Numbered from the stretch's first letter, positions 52,101-64,000 are shown. The stretch is 64,000 bases of DNA from Straminergon stramineum (GCA_963920665.1 OY987263.1:38366547-38430546); one strand, 5' to 3'. Translations and numbers: made by a program. Notes: a model not told the origin generated them from the sequence alone.

Positions 52101-53492
52101 GAACTGCCTTGAACCTGCAGGCTTAGAGAAATCTTGCGCTGCAACCCCTTGCCAAAGGGCATGTAGCTCCCAAAGTAGTGGTCACAAAAACACATCCAAG
52201 TTCTTCGAAGTTGGGGAATGTTTCCCTGAAATGAGAATGCTTAATGAAATAAAGAACTTCTTAGTTACAAACCATGGCTCAAAGTTATAAATCAAAATGA
52301 GCACGGGCCATGTAGACCAAGTGGTGTTGCTCAATTTGAAAGGGTTCACGCCATCCAATGCCAATGCCAGACGTAAATTCTTGTCTTCAGCACCAAAGTT
52401 GGCAAAGACAGGGTCTGAATTGACATGCTTCCAAGCGGGGCTATCCACCACTGAACGCATGACACCATCTTCATTGACATGCTTCATCCAACCGGTCAAC
52501 ATTTGGGCCAACTCTGAAGATCGAAACATGCGTCTCAACCTTGGAATCAAGGGAAAATGCCGAATTACTCTCGCTGGTATGGAATTTGAGCCCTCCAACC
52601 ATCGTGATTTTGTGCACTTAGGACAAGTGCTTAGCTCTGCATGCTCCGCCTCGTATAGTACACATCCACTTGGGCAAGCATAGATGTTGTTGTACTCTAG
52701 GCCCAACTTCTTCATCATCTTCTTAGCCTCATAATGGCTACTTGGCATGTTATTGCCTTGTGGTAGCAAGTCCAATGACAAATACTGCAACAATTCATCC
52801 GCAAACTTGTTACTCACACGAAAGATTGCACACATATTCATGATGATGATGGTGGCTGAGAAAATACTACAAGTTGCATCCAGGTACACTAGGGTGGTGG
52901 CGTGCTCGTACAGACGTTCCATATTATCCACTCTATCATCTTCTTCATCCGCCTCTATGGACTCAAGGATGGGCTCAAACGCCATGGTAGCTGCATGCAA
53001 TGTGTCGCCACGATCAAAAGCCTCTAAGACTTGCCATTCGACATCATGTCCAACATCCATTGCATTGTCTTCGTCATGTGGTACAAAGCCAACATTGTCA
53101 TCCTCCATTTCATTGTCTTGGATATTGTCTGCAACACCAATGTTGTTGCCTTCAATATTTGCGTCATTGTCAATGACATCGTCACCATAAACTTGGTCTT
53201 CTACCCAAATGCCATTATGAGGATAACCATCTAGAGGGTCCCCTCCCACCATCGACTTCATAAGGAATTCATCTCGACCCCTCTCACAAAGATGTTTTCT
53301 AATAGTATCTATGGCACGGCGTGGCCCTCCATGACAAGTCCGGCAAGGGCAACGGTAATTCCGCAAATCCATCTCCGTTGCCACCCTCAACTCTGTTTGA
53401 AGGATGAGGTCTGACACGGGAATGTGGCGGAGAACTCGACCATCGTGATTGATTCTAATTCGTGCCCCTCGTAGCGAGGCTTCACGTACCAT
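49165..53492 (-). pseudogene. CACTA transposase TNP2 (Transposase_21 type), one in-frame stop
   Basis: The catalytic transposase of En/Spm elements. Exons read 53492-51684, 51551-51204, 50864-50311 and 50017-49165, all GT-AG with matching phases, giving about 1,188 codons. The start ATG sits in an ACCATGG context. In order I see a transposase-associated N-terminus (YRCPCRTCHGG), CPKCTKSRW, the core block RLALALDGVNPF...WPV, WTIFDFPAYG, LDVMHCEKN, MKTHDYHVLMQQ, the DUF4218 block (MYPIERYMKTLK, ARPEGSIAEGY) and a DUF4216-like tail (YGFSMANFNN, QVFFSDD). A TGA at 52182-52184, between VFL and PLLWEL, is the only break. The rest is intact, so loss is recent, or a functional version may differ at one base. 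The gene diverges from the TNP1-like gene across the minisatellite. Confidence 0.93.
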
Positions 53493-55390
53493 GGTTGTAT
53501 ATGCTTCTTAAGCTTCACATTATGCTAAGAGCCTTGGAAGAAAGTTGAAGAAGCCCTCCTATTGCAACAAGATGCAATGAGACACATGCAACACGTTAGG
53601 ACTTTGGTTTTGCACAAAACCATCACAAAAATGAACATTGGAAGTGGCAAACTGCCGTACGCATAGCTTCCAGAAGCCTGCCACAGTTGACTTCACAATG
53701 CTATCATGGACACTATAAAAGACATACTATGTCCAACAACAAGGAAAAAACATCTTCATAAACATGAAGGACAAACGGGATGTGGTCTACCAAAGCAATT
53801 TTCTATACTCTAGAAAGTCAAAGTAGACCTCTTTTTTGACACATAATCCTTGTTCTAAACATGCCAGCATGTGCATCCATGATACTACTACTTCCCAAAT
53901 GAAGACCCTAAACAAGCACATTCATTTCATTCATTATATTGTAAGCCAAATACAAAGACTACCTCCTCTGACACTATACTAGGTGTACATCATATTTGAA
54001 ATTGCACACATACATGTCATGAATTGTACAGTACGAAATACCAAATATCCAGGATAAATGCCATATCATATCACTTTAAAAACATAGTGTCCGAATGGAC
54101 AAGTCTAATTCTATTAACCATCTTGAAATTGATACAGTTTGTCCAAATGGACAAGGAATTATTTGAAAAAAGTCAATTTTGACATTAAAAACTATCATGA
54201 ACGTCAAACTAGACATTACTCTATGTAATGATGACTTGCACCTATCAAACCTGGAGCTTCAATTCATGTTGACTATGTGGTTCTCTTCCCATTCCTTGAG
54301 ATATTGATTGCCAACTTTTGTTGCTATTGCTAGTCTAGGGAAGACAAGGATCTCTTCTTCACTAGAGGCAACTAAAAAATCCCATGATGTGTGTCGTTTA
54401 GCAGACCAATCAAGCATTATAGAATAGGCAGAGTTTGCGAGACTATTTTCCATTTCTGTGCAGGACGAAAAACATAACTGTTAACATATTTGTGGGTACA
54501 AGATATATAGATCTCCTAGCACTTTTGGATGTCCACTACTTTTATGTACTTAAGGTCATTCAATTCTAAAACCACAAACAAATTAACATATAGACCCACT
54601 TCTCTTGATGGAAATTGATGATGTGATGGAAGAAATAGGGGTGAGGGTTTAGGGTCTTCATTCTAGTCAAGAATGAAAAAAAAAAATAGAACCAACATCT
54701 TTAATTCCCCTAAGGAAAAAAAATAGCAATGACCAATGTCCACATTGCTAGGACACAATTTAGTAATGAGGACTGCATCGACGGGAACATGTCTAAAATG
54801 ACCCTAAATTGACCCAAGAGGTTGTAAGTAACATGTCTTAATTGACAAAGAGTGTCTAAATTGATCATGTTCATTTCAATAGAAAATATGGAAGCATCTC
54901 CGGTGCTCTTAATGATTTCAATTTCCAAATGCCCCTCTAGGAAAAAATTTGTAGGCCCTTAAAGCCCACTTAGGAAAAAAATGGAGACATCTTTTGCACC
55001 CAAATCAGGAAAAATATACAAACATGTGTGGGCCTCGTAACTTCAATAACCCCAAAAGGAGGACCATCCATCCCGCTAAAGAAAACAAACATGAGCACAT
55101 CTGTAGTATACCAAATCCATCTTAGGAAATAACAAAAGAAGATAAAAGGGTCCAAATTCATAGGTCCACATACACTAATTATGTCCACATTCAAAAACAA
55201 ATGTCTAAAATGACAAAGAATGGACCAAAAATGTCCAAACTAACACATCTTAATTGATTGAAAGTCTCCAAATTGATAATGTTCATTTGAACTAAAAATA
55301 TGCAAACATGAGTAGCATCTGAAATCTCTCTATTGTTTTCAAGTAATCTCATGAAAAAACTTTGCAAACCTCCAATCCTCCTACTAAAAA
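53493..55390. other. Leader side of TNP2 and diverged edge of the minisatellite
   Basis: No gene is supported. From about 54.68 kb, words such as 'caaacatgtgtgggcctcg' and 'ttgtaggccctt' are diverged versions of the 49-bp unit that follows, so the array seems to have grown out of this sequence. The part nearest 53.5 kb should include the TNP2 promoter. Confidence 0.5.
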
Positions 55391-57880
55391 CTAAACTATG
55401 CAAACATGTGTAGGCCTCCAAGCATCCTCATAAAATCCAAAAAAATATGCAAACATGTGTAGGCCTCTAAGCATCCTCATAAAATCCCAAAAAATATGCA
55501 AACATGTGTAAGCCTCAAGCCATCCTCATAAAATCTCAAAAAAATATGCAAACATGTGTACGCCTCCAAGCATCCTCATAAAATCCAAGAAAATATGCAA
55601 ACATGTGTAAGCCTCCAAGCATCCTCATAAAATCCCAAAAAATATGCAAACATGTGTAGGCCTCCAAGAATCCTCATAAAATCCCAAAAAATATGCAAAC
55701 ATGTGTAGGCCTCCAAGCATCCTCATAAAATCAAGAAAAAATATGCAAACATGTGTAGGCCTCCAGCCATCCTCATAAAATCCAAAATAATATGCAACCA
55801 TGTGTAGGCCACCAAGCATCCTCATAAAATCCAAAAAATGTGCAAACATTTGTAGGCCTCCAAGCATCCTCATAAAATCCCAAAAAAATATGCAAACATG
55901 TGTAGGCCTCCAAGCATCTTTATAAAATGAAGAAAAAAATATTCAAACTTGTGTAGGCCTCCAAGCATCCTCATAAAATCCAAAAAAATATGCAAACATG
56001 TGTAGGCCTCCAAGCATCCCCATAAAATCAAGGAAAATATGCAAACATGTATAGGCCTCCAAGCATCCTCATAAAATCAAGGAAAATATGCAAACATGTG
56101 TAGGCCTCCAAGCATCCCCATAAAATCAAGAAAAATATGCAAACATGTGTAGGCCTCCAAGCATCCACATAAAATCAAGAAAAATATGCAAACATGTATA
56201 GGCCTCCAAGCATCCTCATAAAATCAAGAAAAAATATGCAAACATGTGTAGGCCTCCAAGCATCCACATAAAATCAAGGAAAATATGCAAACATGTATAG
56301 GCCTCCAAGCATCCTCATAAAATCCAAAAAAATATGCAAACATGTGTAGGCCTCCAAGCATCCACATAAAATCAAGAAAAATATGCAAACATGTATAGGC
56401 CTCCAAGCATCCTCATAAAATCCAAAAAAATATGCAAACATGTGTAGGCCTCCAAGCATCCCCATAAAATCAAGAAAAATATGCAAACATGTGTAGGCCT
56501 CTAAGCATCCTCATAAAATCAAGAAAAATATGCAAACATATCTAGGCCTCCAAGCATCCGCATAAAATCAAGGAAAATATGCAAACATGTGTAGGCCTCC
56601 AAGCATCCCCATAAAATCAAGAAAAATATGCAAACATGTGTAGGCCTCCAAGCATCCTCATAAAATCCAAAAAAATATGCAAACATGTGTAGGCCTCCAA
56701 GCATCCACATAAAATCAAGAAAAATATGCAAACATGTATAGGCCTCCAAGCATCCTCATAAAATCAAGGAAAATATGCAAACATGTGTAGGCCTCCAAGC
56801 ATCCCCATAAAATCAAGAAAAATATGCAAACATGTGTAGGCCTCCAAGCATCCCCATAAAATCAAGAAAAATATGCAAACATGTGTAGGCCTCTAAGCAT
56901 CCTCATAAAATCCAAAAAAATATGCAAACATGTGTAGGCCTCCAAGCATCCTCATAAAATCAAGGAAAATATGCAAACATGTGTAGGCCTCCAAGCATCC
57001 CCATAAAATCAAGAAAAATATGCAAACATGTGTAGGCCTCCAAGCATCCCCATAAAATCAAGAAAAATATGCAAACATGTGTAGGCCTCTAAGCATCCTC
57101 ATAAAATCCAAAAAAATATGCAAACATGTGTAGGCCTCCAAGCATCCCCATAAAATCAAGGAAAATATGCAAACATGTATAGGCCTCCAAGCATCCTCAT
57201 AAAATCCAAAAAAATATGCAAACATGTGTAGGCCTCCAAGCATCCACATAAAATCAAGAAAAATATGCAAACATGTATAGGCCTCCAAGCATCCTCATAA
57301 AATCAAGGAAAATATGCAAACATGTGTAGGCCTCCAAGCATCCCCATAAAATCAAGAAAAATATGCAAACATGTGTAGGCCTCTAAGCATCCTCATAAAA
57401 TCAAGAAAAATATGCAAACATATCTAGGCCTCCAAGCATCCGCATAAAATCCAAAAAAATATGCAAACATGTGTAGGCCTCTAAGCATCCTTATAAAATC
57501 CAAAAAAATGTGCAAACATGTGTAGGCCTCTAAGCATCCTCATAAAATCCCAAAAAATATGCAAACATGTGTAGGCCTACAAGCATCTTTATAAAATGAA
57601 GAAAAAAATATTCAAACATGTGTAGGTCTCCAAGCATCCTCATAAAATCCAAAAAAATGTGCAAACATGTGTAGGCCTCTAAGCATCCTTATAAAATGAA
57701 GAAAAAAATATTCAAACATGTGTAGGCCTCCAAGCATCCTCATAAAATCCAAAAAAATGTGCAAACATGTGTAGGCCTCTAAGCATCGTCATAAAAATCC
57801 AAGAAAATATGCAAACATGTGTAGGCCTCCAAGCATCTTCATAAAACAAAATATGGAATCATGGGCAGGCCTCCAAGATT
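55390..57880. repeat. 49-bp minisatellite, about 50 tandem copies
   Basis: The unit reads roughly TATGCAAACATGTGTAGGCC then TCCAAGCATCCTCATAAAAT and an A-rich filler; the AGGCCTC landmarks I checked are 49 or 50 bases apart (55413, 55462, 55511, 55561, 55610, 55659 and so on to about 57868). Each unit contains the palindromes ACATGT and AGGCCT. Sub-variants (GTATAGGCC with CATCCACATAAAATC, AAAATCAAGAAAA versus AAAATCCAAAAAA) recur in blocks 343 and 539 bases apart, multiples of 49, showing block duplication. It does not code. Confidence 0.95.
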
Positions 57881-58539
57881 TTGAAATTATATTATACTAC
57901 TGTTGTTGTCATTTATTTTGACATAAATGGTTTAAAAAGGCGTGCCACCTAGGACTCTTAGATGTCTTAGAAGTCATTGGAATGGACGTTATGATGTTCT
58001 GTAGAACATCGGGATGCCACATATCTTCAATCTAGTGATAGTCAACAATCGTGACTACGGAACCCTAAAAAGATGGACGCCTGCTTTTGCCTGTCGTGTG
58101 GAACCCTAAGGCATCTTCTTGCAGACTGTTCAGAAATTTAGCTTTGGAATTGAGAGCAATTTTTTGTGTGCAACATGACACTTCACTCAGGTGCGCATAG
58201 TTGTTTTCTATTTCGAAGTGGAGAAGGAGCTTTAACAGAAGGAGATCATGATCTTGATAGGGATAGTGCAGGTCTCAGCATTTTCAAGAACTTTTTGGAG
58301 GGGGTTGTGGCCGCATCATTCACCTCAACAATGGAGGCAGCTGAGGCGCCCACTGCATCCACCCAAAAACTCCGTAGAAGTAGCCGCCTACACAATCCAA
58401 GTGAGTTGATCAATGAAATTGCAACACCCCTGCAACAAATTCCGAAGAAGAAGAAGGTAACAAACTCTCTTTACTACACACCTTCACTGTTTAGACACTA
58501 TGTTTGGGTTTAGGGTGTTGGGGTTTTCGACAGAGGTTG

Positions 58540-59600
58540 ATTTTGCTTGCCTGATCGGAGGGAGAGAGTGCACGGGGGTGTGTAGATCAACCTAGAGAGG
58601 GACAGGGTGCAGTTTTAGGGTTCTGGCCTGTCCCTCACTTGCGCTCCCGTGGACGTCCCGATGGGGTACGGTGCTGGAGGCGCCGGTCCTCCTCGCACTT
58701 GCGCCCGGTGCCGCGTCCCGCCCGGAGCCTGGTTCCTCACAGCTCCGCTGTTTGTCCCTCCCAGTTGCGCCGACCCTTTGCCTAGCGGTTGCTCGCTTCG
58801 GGAAATTTGAATTTCTTACTTGATGGTGGGCATCAATCACGGTGGGTGCGCGGACGTAGACTATTAATTATGGTGTTCATCTCCTTTGGCGGCTTGGCGT
58901 TCATCCATCCCCATCCATTAGCGTTCCACAATACTCATTCTAGATATCTTCGGCAACACCGTAGTGTTTTCTCTTTCTTCGCAATGTGCTTGCTTGTTGC
59001 TTCTATGTTCTTGAATTTTGTGAAACTTTGCAATTCGGAGGAGCCTTGGGAATTCGGAGGAGCCTTGGGTGATGGGTGAGGTAGCGTAGTTTTCAGATTC
59101 TGGTGGAGTGATCGAGTAGTGAATCTTGGTTGGAGGTTGAACTGCGAGGGTCGCGGCAAGGGTGTCAACGTTGGTGGTCGGAGCACAAGGGTGTGAGCGT
59201 CGGTGGTGTGAACGTCGGTGGCCTTGACATCACGAGCCTCTCTTGATCTCAGATTACTGTACTGAGGTTGAGAGTGAGGACGCCTAACTCTGCTGGAGTT
59301 TAGAATCAAGTCTGGGAGCTTTTGTAAGTAATCTCGGTGAACTCATTGTGTGCTTTTTGTTGCCTGTCTTTAGCGAGTGTTTTGAATTGAAATCATTGTT
59401 TTCAGTTATTTGGTGAAGACACCTAGGTGATGCCACAAATCTGGTCTTTTGACGTTGGTCACGACCTGTGAGTGTTGGCTTCGACGTCTGAACGCTGTGT
59501 TGGACCGTGTCTTGGACATTGGTCGCAGCGCTGATTCTAGTTGTTAACTACGGATTCTGGCCTCTCTGTGGGTTTAGGGTTTTAATAGGTCAGGAAACGT
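58540..59600. other. GC-rich stretch inside the TNP1-like first intron
   Basis: At about 58.6-58.8 kb the sequence is much richer in G and C (GGCGCCGG, GCCGCGTCCCGCCCGG) than anything else in the element. No conserved protein is visible in any frame. It may be a promoter or a captured host fragment. Confidence 0.4.
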
Positions 59601-59769
59601 AGTTTATGTTCATGAACATTGAGGCCCCCATTGGAAGCCCCCCTGATGTTTTAAATTATTTGTGTTGACATGGATTGGTTGTGCCCCCCAAGGTGCTTGT
59701 GTTTGGGCTTATATTTTTATTGATTATTTTGGTGAGACTGCATGTCGTTGATGTAAATCCGTCGTTGTG

Positions 59770-59784
59770 GACATCTAAGATGTC
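59770..59784. repeat. Perfect palindromic subterminal motif
   Basis: GACATCTAAGATGTC has 7-base arms around a single central A. It is the clearest form of the AGACATC/GATGTCT word that recurs through 59.7-64.0 kb. Confidence 0.85.
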
Positions 59785-62739
59785 TAAACGCCATGGTGAA
59801 ATTCCAGGACCATGGGACCGTGCTGTTGCAGTCATATGGTGTTCAAATCGGTAATTGTGAGACTTGTGTTGTCATGATCAGTGATGAAGGCCTTGTGCAT
59901 GTTGAATCTCAATTTTTGCCTACAGCAATAGCTATGTTTCTTGAGTCTCACCTTTTTGGAAATCCCTGTACTTAGACACCCTTTTTGATATCTTGAAATA
60001 TATGAAGGTCACGTGAGTGAACCCTATAACGATGTCTAGATGTTGAGACTGATGTTGTAATAGACATCTCAGTCATGTGAAGTGTTGCATATTTAGCTTT
60101 GGGCGCCATAGGTGATGTTTAGGAAGTGTCACAATGATCCCGTTTGGTGTTTTTCCTTGCATGTTTGTTCCAAGTAGCAGGTGAAGATTTTGTGAAGTGG
60201 CCTTTATCAGAACCAAGAATGGCACCAAATCGTTCGAAATTGCCAATGAAGCGTGGACTAGAGTCACGACATGGCCAGGGAATTTCATCAGATGCTAGGC
60301 CACGTCAAGTGGTCCACAATCGTTCGTCCCCGGAGCAGCGCTCGAAGAATGGCAATGACAATTGGCAAGTGGCAAGCCACCAACAAGAGAAGGGGAAGGG
60401 GAAGGCTGCAGCGAGGAGTCCACCATTGAAGAAGCGCCGAGCACGCATGGCACAAGAGGAGGTGGAGGAGTCTGACCCGAAAGATGAAGTGGAGTATGAG
60501 GGTTCCAGCGATGACTCCGATGATCCCTCAAAATCCAAGTTTGTACTTTCATTTTGTCCCTTTGTTTCCAGTTTCAGGTTTTCTTAGACAATGCTTGCCT
60601 GTAGTAGCATGTCGTAGGAGTCCATGTGAAGGCCATTCAGCTGATTGAGGTGTTGTCAAGTGAATCTCACGTCAACGTAATTTTGGTAGTAGACACTGAT
60701 TCTAGCACCGGCTTCATCATGAGACGTTGATGTAGACATTGTTCTAGACATCGATGAAGACGTCGTATATCTTTATGTAGCAGAGATATTCTTGGTTTGA
60801 CTTTGTGTTCTTCATGGCACAGGCAGATGTCCGAGTACGGGGACTTGTCGTCCTCAAACGATGATCCCGACACATTGATGTTGGAAAAGGAGCCAACTCC
60901 ATCTCCAAATCCACCCTCGAATCGTGTGAAACGGATCATGAAGAAGGAGGACACTACAAAGGGGGATAAACAAGTAGTGAAGGTGGATAGACGTGGCAAT
61001 CCTTACGGAAAAGCCACTGAATATCTTGCAAATGACGTGAAGTCATTTGCAAAGGATCTCCACCTAGCATATGGGTGGGGCGACCAGCCAATGAAGGACA
61101 AGATGCGGTTCTTTGAACGCGTGGCAGCAGGTATTAATTGACATTGGAGTTGTTGTAATGGTTTGCGTTTTGGTGTTGGTGCAATAGACGTCCACATGCT
61201 GTCTCGGACGTTTTAGTGTTGAGGAAGATGTCAATTTATCAGATGACTCACTACTTTGGACTCTTAGTTCACTTGATTTTGTTGCCCTTGCAGATTGGAC
61301 TGTTAAAGGTGGTCTTGAGATCAACCCAGGCTGGTATGCTCAGTTTGTGATGAAGACTTTGATCAATGTACGCCACAGCCTCATGAGGCTCATTGACCTT
61401 GATTTACCTATGCCCATCGGCTTGGACCCCGAGGTTTGGGAAACCCTCAAAGCAAAGCGTAGATCAGCAAAGGCTCAAGAGAAGTCAATGCAGATGCGTG
61501 CAATTTCAAAGTCTAAGAGCAACAAGGAAACCCAGATGAGGTCCATAGAGAAGCGTATGATGGGGGAGTTGGTAACATGTGCTTCACTCTAAGTGGTGTT
61601 TCAATGTTTCTATGCTAAATTTGTTGTCCTTACCAGCATTAGTTAATGTTGTTATCATGCATGTATAAGCATGGGTGTTGACAAGTGGCCTCTTATTTAT
61701 TTCCTCATCGATGTCTAGATGCACATGCTTTGTTTTCTTTACTGTTTCTGTAGATTAACAGTGAGCTTGTGATGTATAATTGGCAGACTCTGAAACTGGG
61801 ACGCATACCCCGGGATGATGAGCTTTAGCGTGCCACCAAAGAAGAGTTTGCCTGGCATGAAAAAGAGCTCCGCAATGCAAACATCCGATATGCATCCCCC
61901 CAAGACATCGAGGGAGTGCGTGCAACAACATCAGAGATTGGAAATCGTCTTGCTAAGATGAATAACTTGATCCATTTGCTTGTGCAATCCTTTGGCCCTG
62001 ACAGTGTATAGCATCAGATTCCTGCATCAACGCCCGCAGGCCTGGCACTCTTGCAGGGCAATGTCTACACTGATATTCCCCAAGTCTTTCACGGTCACAA
62101 CACTGCTGCAGGTGACGTTGATGGAGATAGAACCAATGCTGTGCAGGCTGGTGAAGTTGGTGTAGACATTGGCATGGATGCAGATGAGGACGCGGAGCGT
62201 GAGGTTGACTACTTGATGGACCATCCCCCGGACAACGCAGGAGACATTGATCCCGAACAGATTGAGGTTGATGTTGCTGCGGGTACTACTCCCGGCATTG
62301 ACGGAGTGGCCCTTAACCCCCTTGCAACGCTTGTTGATAACGCGGTGAGCGCTCCCGTGGACGTCCCTGCAGATCCATATTCCATAGTGGCTCAGCCTGC
62401 ATCCGTCGAGGGAGAGGGTACTCCTATTGCCTTGGCAGGGCAATCCAACCCTTGAGAGGTATTTCTCATGTTGGACGGGATAAGAACATAGATGGGAGCT
62501 AGACATTGGTGTGTTGTTTTAGACATTGTAGTGGACATTCTGTATCTCTCTCTTATTATAGTGTTTTATCATTTAGTTCTAATAGTATGTACGATGGTAT
62601 TATATGTAATCAGGTTGAAAATCTTCCATCGACGGGATCGTCGTCTCGCGTCAATCGAGTGACAAGGACCTTGAAGCCAACACCAAAGCCAACACAAGTA
62701 GTCACCACTGTGAAGGCTACGAAGGGAACCATGTAGCAA

Positions 62740-64000
62740 GTGCCCAAAACCAATCCCCCTACAGGAGGGGGGCAGCCCCCAAAAGGAGAAGCATCACGGA
62801 AGAAATGACCATTGAGGTGTGTTTTGATTCTCTCAAAAGTATGGATATGTGGCTGGTAGGCCTTCAGTTGTTTGTTTGTCCATTGTCACTAATGTCCAGC
62901 GTTTGTTTGCAGGACTCCTTCTATCCATGGAGACCTCGCCTTCAACGCTCAGATGTTTGCTTAGACATAGAGGACGCTTCATGCAACATTGTGAGAACTT
63001 CTTTGTGGCACTATTTCATGATTATCTAAACGGGTTTAGTGTCTATCATATTTTTTGTGGGGCATGTTGTGCTATATTACCTTTTACAAAAGCTTTGTTC
63101 TCCTCATGGAGATTTGTTTTCCTTGCAACACTTTACCGGTATATGAATATGATATTTTTTGTTTGCCTAGAGGTTCCTCCATTCAGTGGTGCATGTATTT
63201 CAAGTATTGTGATTGTGCTAAGCTCTCTTGCTATGCAATGTCATTCATTGATATAGTGTAAAACCAACTTTGGTAAATACGTGCCATGCTAGAGCGTTGT
63301 TTAGGTCTCTTCAAATGTGGGCACAATGTCTAATGTTCAACGTCCTCACGATCATTGCAATGTTGCACCGCATTGTTTTGATGTCTAAACGTGTGTCTAC
63401 AAGTGCACATAGGAATGCACCATGTGGTTAGGTAGGACATAATCCTAGACCCCTTCAATTTAGTGTCAATGTCTGTGAAGTCTACAACATGTCTTCATTC
63501 ACGTCTCACAGTACACATTGCTATCACATCTAAGCTTGCCCTAAACGTGGAAGCATCAAAAGCTATGCATGCATGTCATTAAACCTAGCCCTATAGACGT
63601 CCTGAACATTGTCTACACATACTTGTGCTTGTCAATTGCCTAACTAGTTAGTGTCATTTCAGACATCCCATGCTCAAACCCAATCTTCAAGGACGTTCGT
63701 ATGAAGCATGCACACGTTGTCTACAATGATTTGTTACTTGTAAAAATGTTGTACATGTGAATGTTGACATCCAACGTGCCACACATCTAGTAGAAAATAG
63801 CATGAACATGTCCTTAACCATGTCAAATTCCCCACTGTGAAAGCCTCAGACGACACAAATGGCGTTAGAATCGACATGCTTACCAGCAGTGCATGTTTCG
63901 CATAAACATTGTCATTAACATAGGTATGTCTAGGACAACATCGTGTTAGACATTTTGATGTCTGAAAAGACATCTTTCATACATATGTAGAAAGCTCCAA
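62740..64000. other. Right subterminal region of the CACTA element
   Basis: No gene is supported; frames up to 135 codons near 62.8-63.3 kb have no recognisable content. Words such as AATGTCTAATG, GATGTCTAAACG, TAGACGTCCTG, CAGACATCC and TAGACATTTTGATGTCTG recur every 50-150 bases in both orientations. The element end has not been reached at 64000. Confidence 0.55.

Larger units (their letters stand above)
58331..62740 (+). pseudogene. CACTA TNP1-like (Transposase_24-type) gene, degenerate
   Basis: TNP1/TNPA proteins bind subterminal repeats of CACTA elements. Likely exons: 58331-58456 (start MEAAEAP), about 60219-60538 (basic, then acidic: PLKKRRARM, EEVEESDPKDE), 60827-61130 (DRRGNPYGKATEYL ... 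MKDKMRFFERV), 61294-61571 (DWTVKGGLEINPGW, PEVWETLKAKR, SKSNKETQMR), 61754-62455 and about 62612-62735. The third and fourth exons join in phase (G+AT) and resemble, from memory, the Transposase_24 domain with its 'dW' and 'S..NK..' features. TAG stops occur at 61826 and 62009. The first intron (58457 to about 60180) is unproven because the phase of the second exon did not join cleanly. It is transcribed away from TNP2. Confidence 0.6.
48480..64000. mobile_element. CACTA (En/Spm) transposon, probably running past the window edge
   Basis: The span holds TNP2 on the minus strand, a TNP1-like gene on the plus strand and a central minisatellite. Short AGACATC/GATGTCT/GACGTC words occur at 48.5-49.1 kb and become dense at 59.7-64.0 kb, as expected of subterminal repeats bound by CACTA transposase. 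I did not find a CACTA terminus with its 3-bp target duplication at either end, so the left limit is approximate and the right end lies beyond 64 kb. Confidence 0.6.

Noticed and set aside
55625..57288. Reverse-strand reading frames of 60-82 codons rich in MLGGLHMFAYF-type peptides
   Set aside because: They come from the 49-bp minisatellite read in rotating frames. The unit length is not a multiple of three and the frames end at random unit changes.
55390..57880. Regular repeat array that might look like a CRISPR array
   Set aside because: The units are directly adjacent with no unique spacers, and the setting is a eukaryotic transposon. It is a minisatellite.
40237..62011. Stop codon reassignment (TAA/TAG read as glutamine)
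   Set aside because: TGA stops are also present, the AP2 gene needs no reassignment, and long frames end at TAA and TAG normally. Ordinary decay explains the data.
62805..63261. Overlapping forward frames of 74-135 codons
   Set aside because: No family content. They overlap one another in different frames and sit in the motif-rich end of the CACTA element.

Overview
The window is nuclear DNA of a land plant. It is AT-rich, its genes carry GT-AG introns, and most of it is transposon debris. The evidence for a plant is a ten-exon APETALA2 (euAP2-type) transcription factor gene, a CACTA (En/Spm) transposon with TNP2 and TNP1-like genes, and a Mutator-like transposase with a SWIM finger. I cannot name the species. 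The transposon protein types make me think of a spore-bearing plant or another repeat-rich lineage, but that is weak.

Layout: 1-14.6 kb is AT-rich and gene-free, with decayed dispersed repeats, a three-copy tandem duplication (7.1-9.6 kb) and a small transposon-like unit (5.8-6.7 kb). A broken gene resembling a rolling-circle (HUH/Replitron-type) Rep lies at 14.7-15.9 kb. More dispersed repeat follows to 21.6 kb, then a GC-richer island (21.8-22.5 kb) and two foldback elements with the same terminal repeat (22.56-22.73 and 23.77-23.88 kb). The only apparently intact gene is the AP2 gene, 28.43-34.61 kb on the + strand. Its upstream 26-28.4 kb looks like promoter and 5' UTR and holds two decayed duplicates of the first coding exon. 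Inverted copies of one repeat family (23.4-24.3 and 35.8-36.5 kb) flank it.

From 37 kb on, the window is transposons: a possible LTR remnant (37.3-38.2 kb), a MULE transposase pseudogene (38.5-42.4 kb, +), a Ulp1-type cysteine protease pseudogene (about 48.1-43.8 kb, -) lying tail-to-tail with it, then a CACTA element from about 48.5 kb to beyond the window edge. In the CACTA, TNP2 (53.49-49.17 kb, -) and a TNP1-like gene (58.3-62.7 kb, +) diverge from a minisatellite of about 50 copies of a 49-bp unit (55.4-57.9 kb). The motif AGACATC/GATGTCT recurs on the right side of the element, as expected of subterminal transposase-binding repeats.

The transposon genes are only lightly broken. Nearly all their in-frame stops can be explained by one C-to-T or G-to-A change, which fits decay of methylated DNA. 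The AP2 gene keeps all ten exon phases but has a first AP2 repeat with changes and a second that has lost most signature residues, so it looks like a fast-diverging but still coding paralogue.
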